Shown here: one piece after another, positions 26,418 to 36,700 of the stretch
Layout: every line of letters begins with the position of its first letter
Numbering within the stretch: the stretch's first letter is position 1
NCBI RefSeq assembly: GCF_019654955.1
Contig: NZ_BPEV01000003.1
Span: 123,874-187,873 of the forward strand
Direction of reading: 5' to 3'
DNA length: 64,000 nt
DNA from: Shewanella sp. KT0246
GTDB lineage: Bacteria > Pseudomonadota > Gammaproteobacteria > Enterobacterales > Shewanellaceae
Program-made: the position numbers and the translations under genes
Notes under the pieces: generated by a model
Databases searched by the model: none
Seen by the model: only the letters and a program-made list of their open reading frames with translations
Told to the model about the DNA's origin: nothing

Positions 26418-29400
26418 TTAAGCAAGTTCCACCTGAGCATGTTCAGTGCTTTCCATGCTTATAACACTATCGATTTTGGGCTTGGACACTAATTCTGCTT
26501 TCACTGCGCACACCTTAAATTCAGGTATTTTTGCCACAGGGTCAATGGCATTAATGGTTAATTTATTGGCGGCGGCTTCTGCAAAATGGAACGGTAAAAA
26601 TAATACGCCAGCTTGGGCACGTTTAGTGATAAAAGCGCTAATTTCAATTTCGCCGCGACGAGTTGATAGTTTCAAATTATCACCATTTTTAACGCCCAAT
26701 TGTTCTGCATCAAACACCGAAATCATGACTCGCGGTGAACCTAATGTGTCTAAACCTTGGGTTTTACGACTTAAAGTGCCGGTATGGAATTGCTCCAACA
26801 AGCGACCCGTCGATAATATCAATGGATACTCTTCATCGGTAGGCTCCGCTGGACTCCGATGCTCAACGGCGGTAAATAAACCTTTGCCTTTAATTGGGCC
26901 AGCTAGATGCAACACTGAAGTGCCCGCATCTTGCTCATTCACACATGGCCATTGAATGCCTTTGCTAGGTTTGCCTTGTGCATCATTGTTGAGCCTGTCC
27001 CAAGTGATGCCTTGATACTGCGGCGTAACTTGGTTTATCTCATCAGTAATGGCTTGCTCGTTAGCATAATCCCAATTTGCGCCCATTTTGTTGGCAATAG
27101 CATCAATGATTTTCCAATCTTGTTTAGCTTGCCCTGGTGGTTTTAGCACTGGTTGCAGACGCTGCACACGGCGTTCGGTATTAGTAAAGTGGCCGAGCTT
27201 TTCAGCAAATGAAGCTGCTGGTAAGACAATATCAGCCATTTGAGCGGTTTCAGTCAAAAAGATATCTTGCACAATTAACAATGGAATTTTCTCCAAGGCT
27301 TCAAGTACGTGAGCTTGGTCGGGATCGCTAAGTACAGGGTTTTCACCCATGACATAAAGCGCATCGACTTTATCGTGGCTGATAGCATGCATCACCTCAG
27401 TAGCGGTTAAGCCCACATTTGCAGACAGTGTGGTGTTCCAATACTGCTCAAACTTAGCCTGAACTACTGGGTTATCGACTTTTTGGTATCCAGTGTAATA
27501 CTGCGGCAATGCACCCATGTCACAGGCACCTTGCACATTACTTTGACCACGCAGTGGATTAATACCTGCGCCAGATTTCCCTAGATTGCCACAAAGCATT
27601 TGTAGGTTAGCAATCGCAGTCACATTGTCATGGCCAGAGGTATGTTGGGTGATGCCCATGGCGTAATAGATAGCCGTTTTATCGGCAGTGCCAATCATTC
27701 TTGCCATTTTGGCAATATTATCTGCACTGATACCAGACACTTTTGCCGCATTTTCTAAGCTATATTCAGCTTGTAGAACTGTAGTCATCACCGTATCAAA
27801 GCCTTCCGTGTACGTGGCAATATAGTCGGTATCATGCCAATTATTACGGATTATCTCGGCCATAATGGCGTTAATTAATGCCACATCGGTGCCCGGCTTT
27901 TGAGCCACATACAGCTCGGCTTCATCAGCAATTGATACCCGTTTAGGGTCTGCCACCAACAAACGAGCACCATGATGGCGAATCGCTTGTTTGATTTTTG
28001 ATGCAATGATTGGGTGAGCATTACAAGTGTCGGAGCCCAAAATAAAGATCAAATCAGAATCTTTGATCCCTGGGATATCCCCTGTCATCGCGCCGCTACC
28101 TAAACTTTGCTGCAGCGCCGATACCGTACTGGCATGGCATAAGCGGGCACAATGATCGACGTTATTGGTGCCTAACACACTGCGGACAAACTTTTGCAAT
28201 AAATAGTTATCTTCATTGGTCGCTTTTGCCGACGCTAAAGTGGCAATGGCATCGCCACCTTTATTGGCTTTTACTTGGCTGAGTTTATCTGCAATGGTGT
28301 CGATGGCTTCATCCCATGTACATGGAATTAACTCACCATGTTTGCGCATCAACGGGGTGGTTAAGCGCTGCTCACTTTGAATAAAGTCATAACCAAAGCG
28401 GCCTTTAACACACAACATGCCTTCGTTGACGTCTGAATCGTTACTGCCTTCAACGTGGCAAATTTTGCCAGTCGATGGCGATACGCTAACGTTAATACGA
28501 CAACCGACACCGCAATAAGTACAAATGGTCGATGTGGTTTCAACTTGCTCAGTACTGCCTTGGCGTTTATCTCTTGCATCGACTAATGCACCTGTTGGGC
28601 AAACTTGTACGCAGTTACCACATTGCACGCAATCACTGTCGGCCATGCTCACGCTGAATCCGACTCTTGGTGCTTGGCGTTGGGTAGTTTCGTTAGTACT
28701 GGATACTGGCAGGGCTTGAAAGCTGTCTTTTTCAAATCGAATAGCATTGTGGCCACTTTGCTGGTCACATGCATCGACACACTTGCCGCAGCTTATGCAG
28801 CGGTTAGCATCAAATTGAATAAATGGACTGGTTTTGTCTACCGCAAATTGTTGCATACTGGTGGTATCCAGCGCTTTGGCATCCACATGATACTCAGTGG
28901 CGTAATCACGTAATTTACAATCAGTATTAGCCTGACAAGCACACTCTAAACAACGTGCGGCTTCCTTCATTGCCTCACTATGTTCAAAACCTTGTTCCAC
29001 TTCATTAAAATTAAGTTGGCGTTCAATGGCTGTGAGTTCAGCCATTTTGTAGCGAGCTTCAGGCTTGGTACTCGGGTAAAGTTCTGCACCAAGCCCTGTA
29101 CTTAGTGAAGCTGTTTTCGGGGCTTTAGTGGCATTAAATTGTTGTGGCGTTAGCTCACAGCTTAAGCCTTGATTCAATAGCTTATCAATGGCAACAGCTG
29201 CTTTACGTCCATCGCCAATCGCGGCGACGGCAGTAGCTGGGCCTGTGCGGGAATCACCAATCACAAACAGTTTATCGACGCCCGCAGACATGGTGTGTTC
29301 GCAACCTATAAAGGTATTCCAGCGGCTTAAGGCGATTTCTCCGCTAGTTAAGAAACTATCAGGGTGCTCTAAAAAGCTCATGTCTGGCGTTTGTGATACC

Positions 29401-30704
29401 GCTGCAATCACGGTATCAAAGGCTTCAGTGAACTCTTCCCCTGTTGCTTTTGGACTGCGTCTTCCTGATGAGTCTGGTTCACCTAACGCCATCTTGGCTA
29501 ATTTTATGGCACTGACTTGGCCGTTACTGTCACTGATGTTTTCGACGGGGTTGGTTAAAAAATGGAACTTAACCCCCTCAACTTCAGCCTCATGAACTTC
29601 ATATGGCTCTGCTGGCATAGCGTCGCGAGTACGACGATAAATTAACGTGACATCATGCCCTGCGCGCACCGCGGTGCGGGCGCAATCAATCGCGGTATTG
29701 CCACCGCCAATGACGGCCACTTTTTTACCGATTGAGTAGGTCTTTTCAGTGCAGTAATCTCGTAAATAATCCACGCCTAAATAACAACCGTTAAGATCGC
29801 TACCTGGGTAGTTCATTGGCACGGCTTTTTGCGCGCCAATGGCCAAGCAAACCGCATCATAATCGTCAGTTAACTGCTTTAAATGGACATCTTCACCCAG
29901 TCGGGTATTGGTTGAAATCGTTAACCCATTAGCGGTTAATAAGGCGATTTCTTTATCAAGGATTGCTTTAGGTAAACGGTATTCTGGAATGCCGTAACGC
30001 AGCCAACCGCCAGCTTGCGGCATGGATTCAATAATGCGGACTTCATGGCCTTGATTTGCTAAAAAGTAACCAGCGCTTAACCCCGCTGGACCGCTGCCAA
30101 TAATGGCGACCTTTTTACCCGTATCCGGCTTACGCTCAAGTTGATAACTATTTTCGTCAGCCAAATCTAAATCTGCAGCGTGGCGCTTTAATTGACGAAT
30201 AGCAACGGGCTCATCCACTAAACCTCGGCGACATTCTGTTTCACAAAATGCAGGACACACGCGGCCAATAGATAAAGGCAGTGGTAAGGTTTGCTTAATC
30301 ACTTTGATCGCTTCGGTGTGGTTACCTTGGGCGATATGATGCAGGTAACTTTGTATATCAACACCAGCAGGACAGGCTTGCTGACAGGGCGCTTCACAGT
30401 CAGCAAAATGATCAGACAAAATATGCGTTAATGCTTCACGGCGAAGTTCACTTAATTCAGCGGTCTGGGTGGTGACTTGCATGTTGTTGGTGACAAGGGT
30501 TTTACAAGCCTTAGCTTTGCGACAACTGCCATCGTTGTTTTTAATATCAACAACACACAGATTACAGTCTTGTTTGTGTTGATTATCTTTAGAGTTCGAG
30601 TCACATAAGCTAGGTATAATAATGCCTGCTTCCTGTGCAGCTTGTAGAAGATTCCTTTCACTATTAACCGACAAAGACTTGCCGTCTATTTTGAGTGTAA
30701 TCAT
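26418..30704 (-). CDS. Formate dehydrogenase alpha subunit fused to a GltD-like NAD(P)/FAD module
   Basis: 1428 residues. Domain order: 2Fe-2S ferredoxin (about 1-80, cysteines at 34, 47, 50 and 61); a cysteine-rich Fe-S segment (about 95-170, CEAPCQQACPAG and CPAFCETECRRG) like the small subunit of glutamate synthase; FAD/NAD(P) Rossmann domains (GSGPAG near 203, IGGGNTAIDCARTA near 325); two 4Fe-4S clusters (CISCGKCVDAC and CVQCGNCVQVCPTG); then a molybdopterin formate dehydrogenase from about 727 (CTYCGVGC) to the end. The active-site motif reads CARLCH near 853, with Cys where E. coli FdhF has selenocysteine. It probably transfers formate electrons to NAD(P)+ within one chain. It lies divergent from a chemoreceptor and ends at a strong terminator. 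Confidence 0.88.
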   Translation of the reverse strand: MITLKIDGKSLSVNSERNLLQAAQEAGIIIPSLCDSNSKDNQHKQDCNLCVVDIKNNDGSCRKAKACKTLVTNNMQVTTQTAELSELRREALTHILSDHFADCEAPCQQACPAGVDIQSYLHHIAQGNHTEAIKVIKQTLPLPLSIGRVCPAFCETECRRGLVDEPVAIRQLKRHAADLDLADENSYQLERKPDTGKKVAIIGSGPAGLSAGYFLANQGHEVRIIESMPQAGGWLRYGIPEYRLPKAILDKEIALLTANGLTISTNTRLGEDVHLKQLTDDYDAVCLAIGAQKAVPMNYPGSDLNGCYLGVDYLRDYCTEKTYSIGKKVAVIGGGNTAIDCARTAVRAGHDVTLIYRRTRDAMPAEPYEVHEAEVEGVKFHFLTNPVENISDSNGQVSAIKLAKMALGEPDSSGRRSPKATGEEFTEAFDTVIAAVSQTPDMSFLEHPDSFLTSGEIALSRWNTFIGCEHTMSAGVDKLFVIGDSRTGPATAVAAIGDGRKAAVAIDKLLNQGLSCELTPQQFNATKAPKTASLSTGLGAELYPSTKPEARYKMAELTAIERQLNFNEVEQGFEHSEAMKEAARCLECACQANTDCKLRDYATEYHVDAKALDTTSMQQFAVDKTSPFIQFDANRCISCGKCVDACDQQSGHNAIRFEKDSFQALPVSSTNETTQRQAPRVGFSVSMADSDCVQCGNCVQVCPTGALVDARDKRQGSTEQVETTSTICTYCGVGCRINVSVSPSTGKICHVEGSNDSDVNEGMLCVKGRFGYDFIQSEQRLTTPLMRKHGELIPCTWDEAIDTIADKLSQVKANKGGDAIATLASAKATNEDNYLLQKFVRSVLGTNNVDHCARLCHASTVSALQQSLGSGAMTGDIPGIKDSDLIFILGSDTCNAHPIIASKIKQAIRHHGARLLVADPKRVSIADEAELYVAQKPGTDVALINAIMAEIIRNNWHDTDYIATYTEGFDTVMTTVLQAEYSLENAAKVSGISADNIAKMARMIGTADKTAIYYAMGITQHTSGHDNVTAIANLQMLCGNLGKSGAGINPLRGQSNVQGACDMGALPQYYTGYQKVDNPVVQAKFEQYWNTTLSANVGLTATEVMHAISHDKVDALYVMGENPVLSDPDQAHVLEALEKIPLLIVQDIFLTETAQMADIVLPAASFAEKLGHFTNTERRVQRLQPVLKPPGQAKQDWKIIDAIANKMGANWDYANEQAITDEINQVTPQYQGITWDRLNNDAQGKPSKGIQWPCVNEQDAGTSVLHLAGPIKGKGLFTAVEHRSPAEPTDEEYPLILSTGRLLEQFHTGTLSRKTQGLDTLGSPRVMISVFDAEQLGVKNGDNLKLSTRRGEIEISAFITKRAQAGVLFLPFHFAEAAANKLTINAIDPVAKIPEFKVCAVKAELVSKPKIDSVISMESTEHAQVELA

Positions 30705-31104
30705 CTTGAAGGCCTTGTTAGAGTTATCGTTGGCTTTAAAAGCCTTTTATTAGTTCTACAAAATATACTGATTTAGAGAGGAACAGAATGAAGTGAGATG
30801 GCGGGTGACTTTTTTTGCAAAGTGCTTCACGCTCAGTGTGGTTTTTGTGCACTATGTAGAGATGTTGAGGATGTAAACTTTGATATCGATCGATTTAGGC
30901 GCATTACATTGGTTAGCGATCATTTGATGGGATAATCAATCATATTAGCGGCATGATATTAATGTTTTGTAGTTAATGGTTCGCTAATCTGTATCACACT
31001 TAAGAGATGCTTGTGATCAACTTTTGTTTATTGTTGTATTTATGTAATTGATTCGGGTGTGACATATATACTTTAAAAGTTTTCAACTTAGTAAGGTAAG
31101 TTAT
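30705..31104. promoter_or_regulatory. Divergent intergenic region with FNR-like half sites
   Basis: About 400 bases between the formate dehydrogenase fusion and the chemoreceptor. The only motif noted is TTGATATCGATCGA at 30880-30893, nine of ten consensus positions of the FNR/EtrA site (TTGAT-N4-ATCAA). One such match is expected by chance roughly every 30 kb, so it is weak. No ORF or hairpin stands out. Confidence 0.35.
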
Positions 31105-32769
31105 ATGCTGCGTTTATCCCTTCGAAATAAGCTGCTCGCACTGTCTCTTATTCCACTTTTTGTCATTCTCACTCTAGTGTTAGTGCTGTTCTATATCAGT
31201 GAGCAAAAGTCTTTAAATAATGACATTAATGATTTCCGTCATGAGTTAGTGTTAGAGCGTAAAAATCAACTCAAAGAAGCTGTCGAAATTGCTCAAGGTG
31301 TTGTTGAGTACCAAATAAATTTAGGATCTCAAGGTAATGTTAACCAAGCGTTGAGAGATCTGCGCTTTGGTAGTGCGGGTTACTTTTTTATCTACGATGA
31401 TGCGGGTGTCAATATCTTTCATCCGATGCAACCTCAGCTTGAGGGGCAAAATAAAATTGATATGACTGACCCTAATGGCACCAAGATCATTGTGGGTTTA
31501 TTGAACGCAGCACGCTCTGGCGAAGGTAATTTTTCTTATTACTACCAAAAACCCAATACCCAAGGCTTAACTGAAAAGTTGGGCTATGCCGTTATGATCC
31601 CAGGCACGAATTGGATGCTAGGCTCAGGTGCATACATTGATGATATTGAAGATGTGATTGCCAATTTTGAGACCACTAAACAAGAGGAAATGAACGCAAG
31701 TTTATTATCATTCTTGTTGCTGACTTCAATATTAGGCGCCATCACCGCAGTGTCGTTAATTGTCGTTGCGCATCGTATGGTGCAGCCGATTCAAAATATG
31801 GCTCATTCATTGAATGATATTGCCAATGGCGACGGAGATTTAACCCAAAGATTAGACGTAAATGGCAGTGATGAAATTGCCCAGTTAGGGTTAGCATTTA
31901 ATCTGTTTGTTGAAAAGCTACAAGCTATTATCACTGAAGTGTCGGGTGCGACCGACGAAGTAAAAGGCGCAGCGAAAACGATTAACGATCAAACGGTGAC
32001 TATCTCCAACCAGCTCTATAGTCATAACAGTGAAGTCGATCAAATCGTCACAGCAATCACTGAAATGTCGGCGACTGCTAATGATGTAGCGCAAAACACA
32101 AATAGTGTTGCTGAAGCCACTGAAGATGCCTCTGACTTTGTCTTAAAAGCGCAAGAATGTGTGGATATTTCATTGAATGAAGTGTCGCAACTCATGAGCC
32201 AAATCGATAGCGCAGCTGACAATATTGAATCTTTAAGTGAGCAGTCTAAGAAGATTAACTCCGTGTTATCTGTAATTGGTGGCATTGCGGAGCAAACTAA
32301 TTTGCTGGCATTAAATGCAGCGATTGAAGCTGCAAGAGCGGGCGAGCAAGGGCGCGGTTTTGCGGTAGTAGCTGATGAAGTGCGTAGCCTGGCTAGTCGC
32401 ACCCAAGCCAGTACGGTTGAGATTAATGAGATGCTATCTGAGCTGCACAAGTTAGTCAGTCAGGCGGTTGAAGCAATGGAGCAAAGTCAGAAAAGCGGTG
32501 TGCGCTCAGTGGATTCGTCAAAAGCGATATCGGAAAGCCTTGGCGCGGTAACATCATCTGTTACTAGCATTAACGATATGAGCACTCAAATTGCTACAGC
32601 GGCAACTGAGCAAAGCTCAGTAACAGAGGAAATTAATCGCAATATTACCTCGGTGCAAGAAATCGTTAATGAGCTGCTGTCATCTAGCCAGCAAGCAGCA
32701 GAGATCAGTACTTCTGTAGCAAGCTCTGGAGATTACTTATCGACATTGGTGAGTCAATTTAAGGTGTAA
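31105..32769 (+). CDS. Methyl-accepting chemotaxis protein with single Cache domain
   Basis: 554 residues. The first membrane helix is about 9-33 ([20 protein letters not shown]). A periplasmic Cache-type domain spans about 40-195 ([21 protein letters not shown], then PNGTKI and [22 protein letters not shown]). The second helix is about 203-225, then HAMP, then the signalling domain. The hairpin tip reads [29 protein letters not shown] (shown by its core [14 protein letters not shown]). It senses a small ligand, possibly an organic acid, and controls CheA. The C-terminus lacks an NWETF-type tether. Confidence 0.93.
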   Translation: MLRLSLRNKLLALSLIPLFVILTLVLVLFYISEQKSLNNDINDFRHELVLERKNQLKEAVEIAQGVVEYQINLGSQGNVNQALRDLRFGSAGYFFIYDDAGVNIFHPMQPQLEGQNKIDMTDPNGTKIIVGLLNAARSGEGNFSYYYQKPNTQGLTEKLGYAVMIPGTNWMLGSGAYIDDIEDVIANFETTKQEEMNASLLSFLLLTSILGAITAVSLIVVAHRMVQPIQNMAHSLNDIANGDGDLTQRLDVNGSDEIAQLGLAFNLFVEKLQAIITEVSGATDEVKGAAKTINDQTVTISNQLYSHNSEVDQIVTAITEMSATANDVAQNTNSVAEATEDASDFVLKAQECVDISLNEVSQLMSQIDSAADNIESLSEQSKKINSVLSVIGGIAEQTNLLALNAAIEAARAGEQGRGFAVVADEVRSLASRTQASTVEINEMLSELHKLVSQAVEAMEQSQKSGVRSVDSSKAISESLGAVTSSVTSINDMSTQIATAATEQSSVTEEINRNITSVQEIVNELLSSSQQAAEISTSVASSGDYLSTLVSQFKV

Positions 32770-32827
32770 ATCCATTATTGAATTATAAAGCCCAACAGTG
32801 AGTTAATTTGATTGTATTTACTGAGAT

Positions 32828-32867
32828 AAAAGAGCCATTGCAACGTTTGTTGCTTGGCTCTTTTTTA
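32828..32867 (+). terminator. Rho-independent terminator after the chemoreceptor
   Basis: AAGAGCCA...TGGCTCTT outer stem with GCAAC-gttt-GTTGC on top (tall two-part stem), followed by TTTTTT. Confidence 0.9.
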
Positions 32868-33047
32868 TGTCTAATTAATTCATAAAAGGTCAGTTAATGT
32901 GTTCATCAAACTTATTCAACTTACTTGATTGTAATCATGGCCAACTAAAGTGACAAAAAGTCATTAAAACGACCTAGGTTTAGCGCTAGCGATAGGTTAG
33001 AATACTCGGTTTGCAGCAATCTAAATTTCCATAAAGTAGAAATCATC

Positions 33048-34146
33048 ATGTTTGAAGTAAATCCAGTTAAATTCAAAATCAAGGAACTCGCTGACCGCAC
33101 CGAACTTCTTCGGGGGTATCTTTGACTACGCTGCTAAGCAAGAGCGTTTAGAAGAAGTCACCCGTGAGTTAGAAAGTGCCGAAGTATGGAATGATCCAGA
33201 TAATGCCCAAGCACTAGGTAAAGAACGTTCATCGTTAGAAGCCGTTGTAAAAACGATTGATGACATGGACAGTGGTCTTGAAGATATTGAAGGATTACTT
33301 GAACTTGCCATTGAAGAAGACGATGAAGAAACCTTCAATGATGCCAGTGAAGAGCTTGACGGTCTTGAGAAACGTTTAGAGGAACTTGAGTTTCGCCGTA
33401 TGTTCTCAGGTCCCCATGATGCAGCAAACTGCTATTTAGATATTCAGTCAGGTTCGGGCGGTACAGAAGCCCAAGACTGGGCAAACATGATCTTACGTAT
33501 GTATTTACGTTGGGGCGAAGCCCATGATTATAAACCTGAATTGATGGAAGTGACTGATGGTGATGTGGCCGGTATTAAAGGCGCAACCATCAAGTTTAAT
33601 GGCGAATATGCTTTTGGTTCACTGCGTACAGAAACCGGTGTACACCGTTTAGTGCGTAAGTCACCGTTTGATTCGTCAGGTAAACGTCACACCTCATTCT
33701 GTTCGGTATTTGTTTACCCAGAGATTGATGACTCGATTGAGATTGATATCAATCCATCAGATTTACGTGTCGATACCTACCGTGCATCAGGTGCTGGTGG
33801 TCAGCACGTCAACAAAACTGAATCTGCAATTCGTATTACCCATTTACCGACGAATACCGTCGTGCAGTGTCAAAATGATCGTTCGCAACATAAGAACCGT
33901 GACGCTGCAATGAAACAATTAAAAGCTAAACTGTTTGAGTTAGAAATGCTTAAACAGAATGCTGATAAGCAAGCCGCGGAAGACGCCAAATCAGATATTG
34001 GTTGGGGCAGTCAAATCCGTTCATACGTGCTTGATGATGCCCGTATTAAAGATTTACGTACCGGTGTCGAAAACCGAAATACCCAAAGCGTCCTAGATGG
34101 CGATTTGGACAAGTTTATAGAAGCTAGCCTTAAATCTGGCCTTTAA
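33048..34146 (+). CDS. prfB: Peptide chain release factor 2 (programmed +1 frameshift)
   Basis: It recognises UGA/UAA stop codons. ATG 33048 opens a 25-codon frame ([19 protein letters not shown] then LLRGYL) that ends in TGA at 33123-33125. The slippery context is CGG GGG TAT CTT TGA C, the known autoregulatory site with an SD-like G-run upstream. After a +1 shift, reading resumes at GAC 33124 and continues to 34146, giving 365 residues, exactly the E. coli length. The GGQ motif ([13 protein letters not shown]) and the SPF tripeptide are present. The residue four before GGQ is Ala, the more active form found in most bacteria, rather than the Thr of E. coli K-12. lysS follows 12 bases later, as in E. 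coli. Confidence 0.98.
33111..33126 (+). promoter_or_regulatory. prfB programmed frameshift site
   Basis: CGGGGGTATCTTTGAC: internal SD-like GGGGG, slippery CTT, in-frame TGA followed by C. Low RF2 lets ribosomes shift +1; enough RF2 ends translation at TGA. Confidence 0.97.
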
Positions 34147-34158
34147 CGAGAGAAGAAG

Positions 34159-35661
34159 ATGACTGAACAAACACAAGATGAGAACAAGTTAATTGCAGAA
34201 CGCCGCGCGAAGTTAGATCACATCCGCGAAAACTGCCCTGCAAACGGTCACCCGAACAACTTCGATCGAAAACACAAGGCTGCAGATATTCAAGCTGAAT
34301 ACGGACATCACACTAAAGAAGAGCTAGAAGGCATGGACGTTAATCGTTCAATCGCCGGTCGAGTCATGGCTAAGCGTGGCCCATTCTTGGTTATTCAAGA
34401 TGTATCTGGTCGCATTCAAGCTTATGCTGGTAAAGATGTTCAAAAAGATCTTAAAGCGACTTTCCAAGGTTTAGACATCGGTGACATCATTGGTGTTACA
34501 GGTAAGCTTCACCTTTCTGGTAAAGGCGACTTATACGTGAACATGGAGCAGTACCAATTGCTAACGAAAGCATTGCGTCCGCTACCTGAAAAATTCCACG
34601 GCCTAACTGACCAAGAAACGCGTTACCGTCAGCGTTATGTTGACTTAATCGTTAACGAAGAGTCACGTGAAGCTTTCGTCATGCGTTCAAAAGTGGTTTC
34701 GGCTATCCGTAACTTCATGGTGAAAAAAGAATTCATGGAAGTTGAAACCCCAATGATGCACAGCATCCCTGGTGGCGCTTCAGCCCGTCCATTCGAAACG
34801 CATCACAACGCTTTAGACATCGCAATGTATTTACGTATTGCGCCAGAGCTTTACCTTAAGCGTCTAGTGGTTGGTGGTTTTGAGCGAGTATTCGAAATCA
34901 ACCGTAACTTCCGTAACGAAGGTTTATCGCCACGTCATAACCCAGAATTCACTATGATGGAATTCTATATGGCATACGCTGATTTCAACGACCTAATGGA
35001 CTTAACTGAAGAAATGCTAAGCTCTATCGCAACTGAACTTTGTGGTTCTCCACAACTTCCGTACGGCGAGCATACTGTTGATTTTGGTGGCCCATACGCA
35101 CGTTTAAGCATGTTAGATGCGATTAAGAAGTACAACCCAGATAACGAAACGATTCAGTCTATGACTTACGAAGAAGTTAAAGACGTTGAGTTTATGCGTA
35201 ACCTTGCGAAAAGCATTGGCATGACAATCGAGAAATTCTGGACTTGTGGCCAACTACTTGAAGAAATCTTTGGTGAAACGGCAGAGCCACAGTTAATGCA
35301 ACCTACGTTCATTACGGGTTACCCTGCAGATATTTCACCACTTGCACGTCGTAACGATGAAAACCATTTCATCACCGACCGTTTCGAGTTCTTCATCGGC
35401 GGCCGTGAAGTCGCGAATGGTTTCTCTGAGCTTAACGATGCAGAAGATCAAGATAACCGCTTTAAAGCGCAAGTTGATGCTAAAGATGCAGGTGATGACG
35501 AAGCAATGTTCTACGATGCTGATTACATCACAGCACTAGAGCACGGTTTACCACCAACTGCTGGTCAAGGTATTGGTATCGATCGTTTAGTGATGTTGTT
35601 TACTAATACTCATACTATCCGTGACGTGATCTTATTCCCAGCAATGCGCCCACAAGGGTAA
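34159..35661 (+). CDS. lysS: Lysyl-tRNA synthetase (class II)
   Basis: 500 residues, full length. It charges tRNA(Lys). The anticodon-binding OB domain (about 60-150) includes [20 protein letters not shown]. Class II motifs are present: motif 2 [20 protein letters not shown] and motif 3 [11 protein letters not shown]. It follows prfB by 12 bases and is likely co-transcribed with it, as in enterobacteria. A terminator follows. Confidence 0.98.
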   Translation: MTEQTQDENKLIAERRAKLDHIRENCPANGHPNNFDRKHKAADIQAEYGHHTKEELEGMDVNRSIAGRVMAKRGPFLVIQDVSGRIQAYAGKDVQKDLKATFQGLDIGDIIGVTGKLHLSGKGDLYVNMEQYQLLTKALRPLPEKFHGLTDQETRYRQRYVDLIVNEESREAFVMRSKVVSAIRNFMVKKEFMEVETPMMHSIPGGASARPFETHHNALDIAMYLRIAPELYLKRLVVGGFERVFEINRNFRNEGLSPRHNPEFTMMEFYMAYADFNDLMDLTEEMLSSIATELCGSPQLPYGEHTVDFGGPYARLSMLDAIKKYNPDNETIQSMTYEEVKDVEFMRNLAKSIGMTIEKFWTCGQLLEEIFGETAEPQLMQPTFITGYPADISPLARRNDENHFITDRFEFFIGGREVANGFSELNDAEDQDNRFKAQVDAKDAGDDEAMFYDADYITALEHGLPPTAGQGIGIDRLVMLFTNTHTIRDVILFPAMRPQG

Positions 35662-35696
35662 TTGTTGATTAAGCCGTTGGCTTAATAATCATTATT

Positions 35697-35733
35697 AAAA
35701 ACCAGCCTACTTGGAAAAGTGGCTGGTTTTTTT
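35697..35733 (+). terminator. Rho-independent terminator after lysS
   Basis: AAAAACCAGCC pairs with GGCTGGTTTTT across a 13-base loop and ends in a T-run. A smaller hairpin, ATTAAGCC-gtt-GGCTTAAT, precedes it. Confidence 0.9.
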
Positions 35734-35752
35734 GTGGGGTTTTTAATTTGAG

Positions 35753-36700
35753 TTAACTGAATAAGTCAGATTGAGCATCTAGTTGATCTTTATTAAATTT
35801 GTATTTTTTACCTTGAAGCGTTTGAAGTTCTTCACCATTATCAATTTTTCTAATTACGGTTGAAACTGAGTGAGCAGTAATTTGAATCTCACCTGTTTCA
35901 TCTATTTTTTGGTGAATCTGTAATACACACTCAATAGTTGTTCCGTGCTTAAAGCTAATTACTTCATTTAATACGTCAGATTTGAAATCTTTATCATTCA
36001 TTGAAAAGGAAATTGCTTTATCTTCGTAAATACCTTTCCATTTATATTTACCTTCTTTTAGCACTGGTGAAACTATTTGAATTAGAGCATCTTCAACAAC
36101 TTCTGGTTTCAGACTATTAGAGTGGAGAATGAAATTTTTAAAGCTTTTTCGCTCAACGATACGTTCTATTGTTGTTGGGCTATTATCTGAGTTTAGAGAG
36201 GTGAAGCCGATTTTGTCTATTTTATTATATTGATTAAGTTGTTTATAAAAGTTCGATTTTCTTGTAATTATTTTTAAGTTGTTATCTAAGACTTCAGTTG
36301 CTTTTTCTACGGTTATATTATTTATATCACCTCTTTCCACTTCAGATTTAAGTTTTTCTATTCTTAACTTTTTCTCTTTGATACTCAGTCTTAGGTGTTG
36401 TTTTTGTAGATTATCAAGCTCTGGATCATTCGAAGGAATTCTTGAACTAATAATGGCGATAATAGAAATAAAAATAGCTATTTGCGCCTGATTATTCCCA
36501 ATGACTTTCCACTTTTCTTTAAGGCCACCTTCTCGATAAGCTTCAGACTCTAAATGTAAAGGTATGTTTAATTCTTTTGATATTTCGGTAACAATAGCCA
36601 AAAACTCTGCTTCGCAATTGTTCCGAACTAATGCATTCATCGAGTGTGATATATCTTTAAAATAATAATGTAGTTCAAGCTTTTCTGCTGGGGCAATCAT
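35753..36700 (-). CDS. Unrecognised protein, AT-rich accessory gene
   Basis: 315 residues with no family I recognise. It has one clear membrane segment (AQIAIFISIIAIIS, about residues 72-88), then a strongly charged coiled-coil-like stretch (LRLSIKEKKLRIEKLKSEVE, about 104-123), then a soluble C-terminal region with alternating polar strands. The coding sequence is visibly more AT-rich than the adjacent lysS, and it lies between a core operon and a field of dispersed repeats; these are signs of an acquired accessory gene. The membrane-plus-coiled-coil plan is common among small bacterial defence or stress proteins, but nothing specific supports that here. Confidence 0.7.
   Translation of the reverse strand: MIAPAEKLELHYYFKDISHSMNALVRNNCEAEFLAIVTEISKELNIPLHLESEAYREGGLKEKWKVIGNNQAQIAIFISIIAIISSRIPSNDPELDNLQKQHLRLSIKEKKLRIEKLKSEVERGDINNITVEKATEVLDNNLKIITRKSNFYKQLNQYNKIDKIGFTSLNSDNSPTTIERIVERKSFKNFILHSNSLKPEVVEDALIQIVSPVLKEGKYKWKGIYEDKAISFSMNDKDFKSDVLNEVISFKHGTTIECVLQIHQKIDETGEIQITAHSVSTVIRKIDNGEELQTLQGKKYKFNKDQLDAQSDLFS

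Noticed and set aside
26446..29595. Plus-strand open frames up to 169 codons opposite the formate dehydrogenase fusion
   Set aside because: The minus-strand frame encodes clear conserved domains throughout; the others are shadows.
30924..30939. FNR site TTGAT...ATCAA
   Set aside because: The half sites are six bases apart instead of four, which does not fit FNR geometry.
32925..32940. FNR-like TTGATTGTAATCAT upstream of prfB
   Set aside because: One mismatch and placement before a housekeeping gene; a chance match is as likely.
33048..33126. Sequencing error or broken gene in prfB
   Set aside because: The in-frame TGA with its slippery context is the known programmed frameshift, and the product has exactly the expected length.
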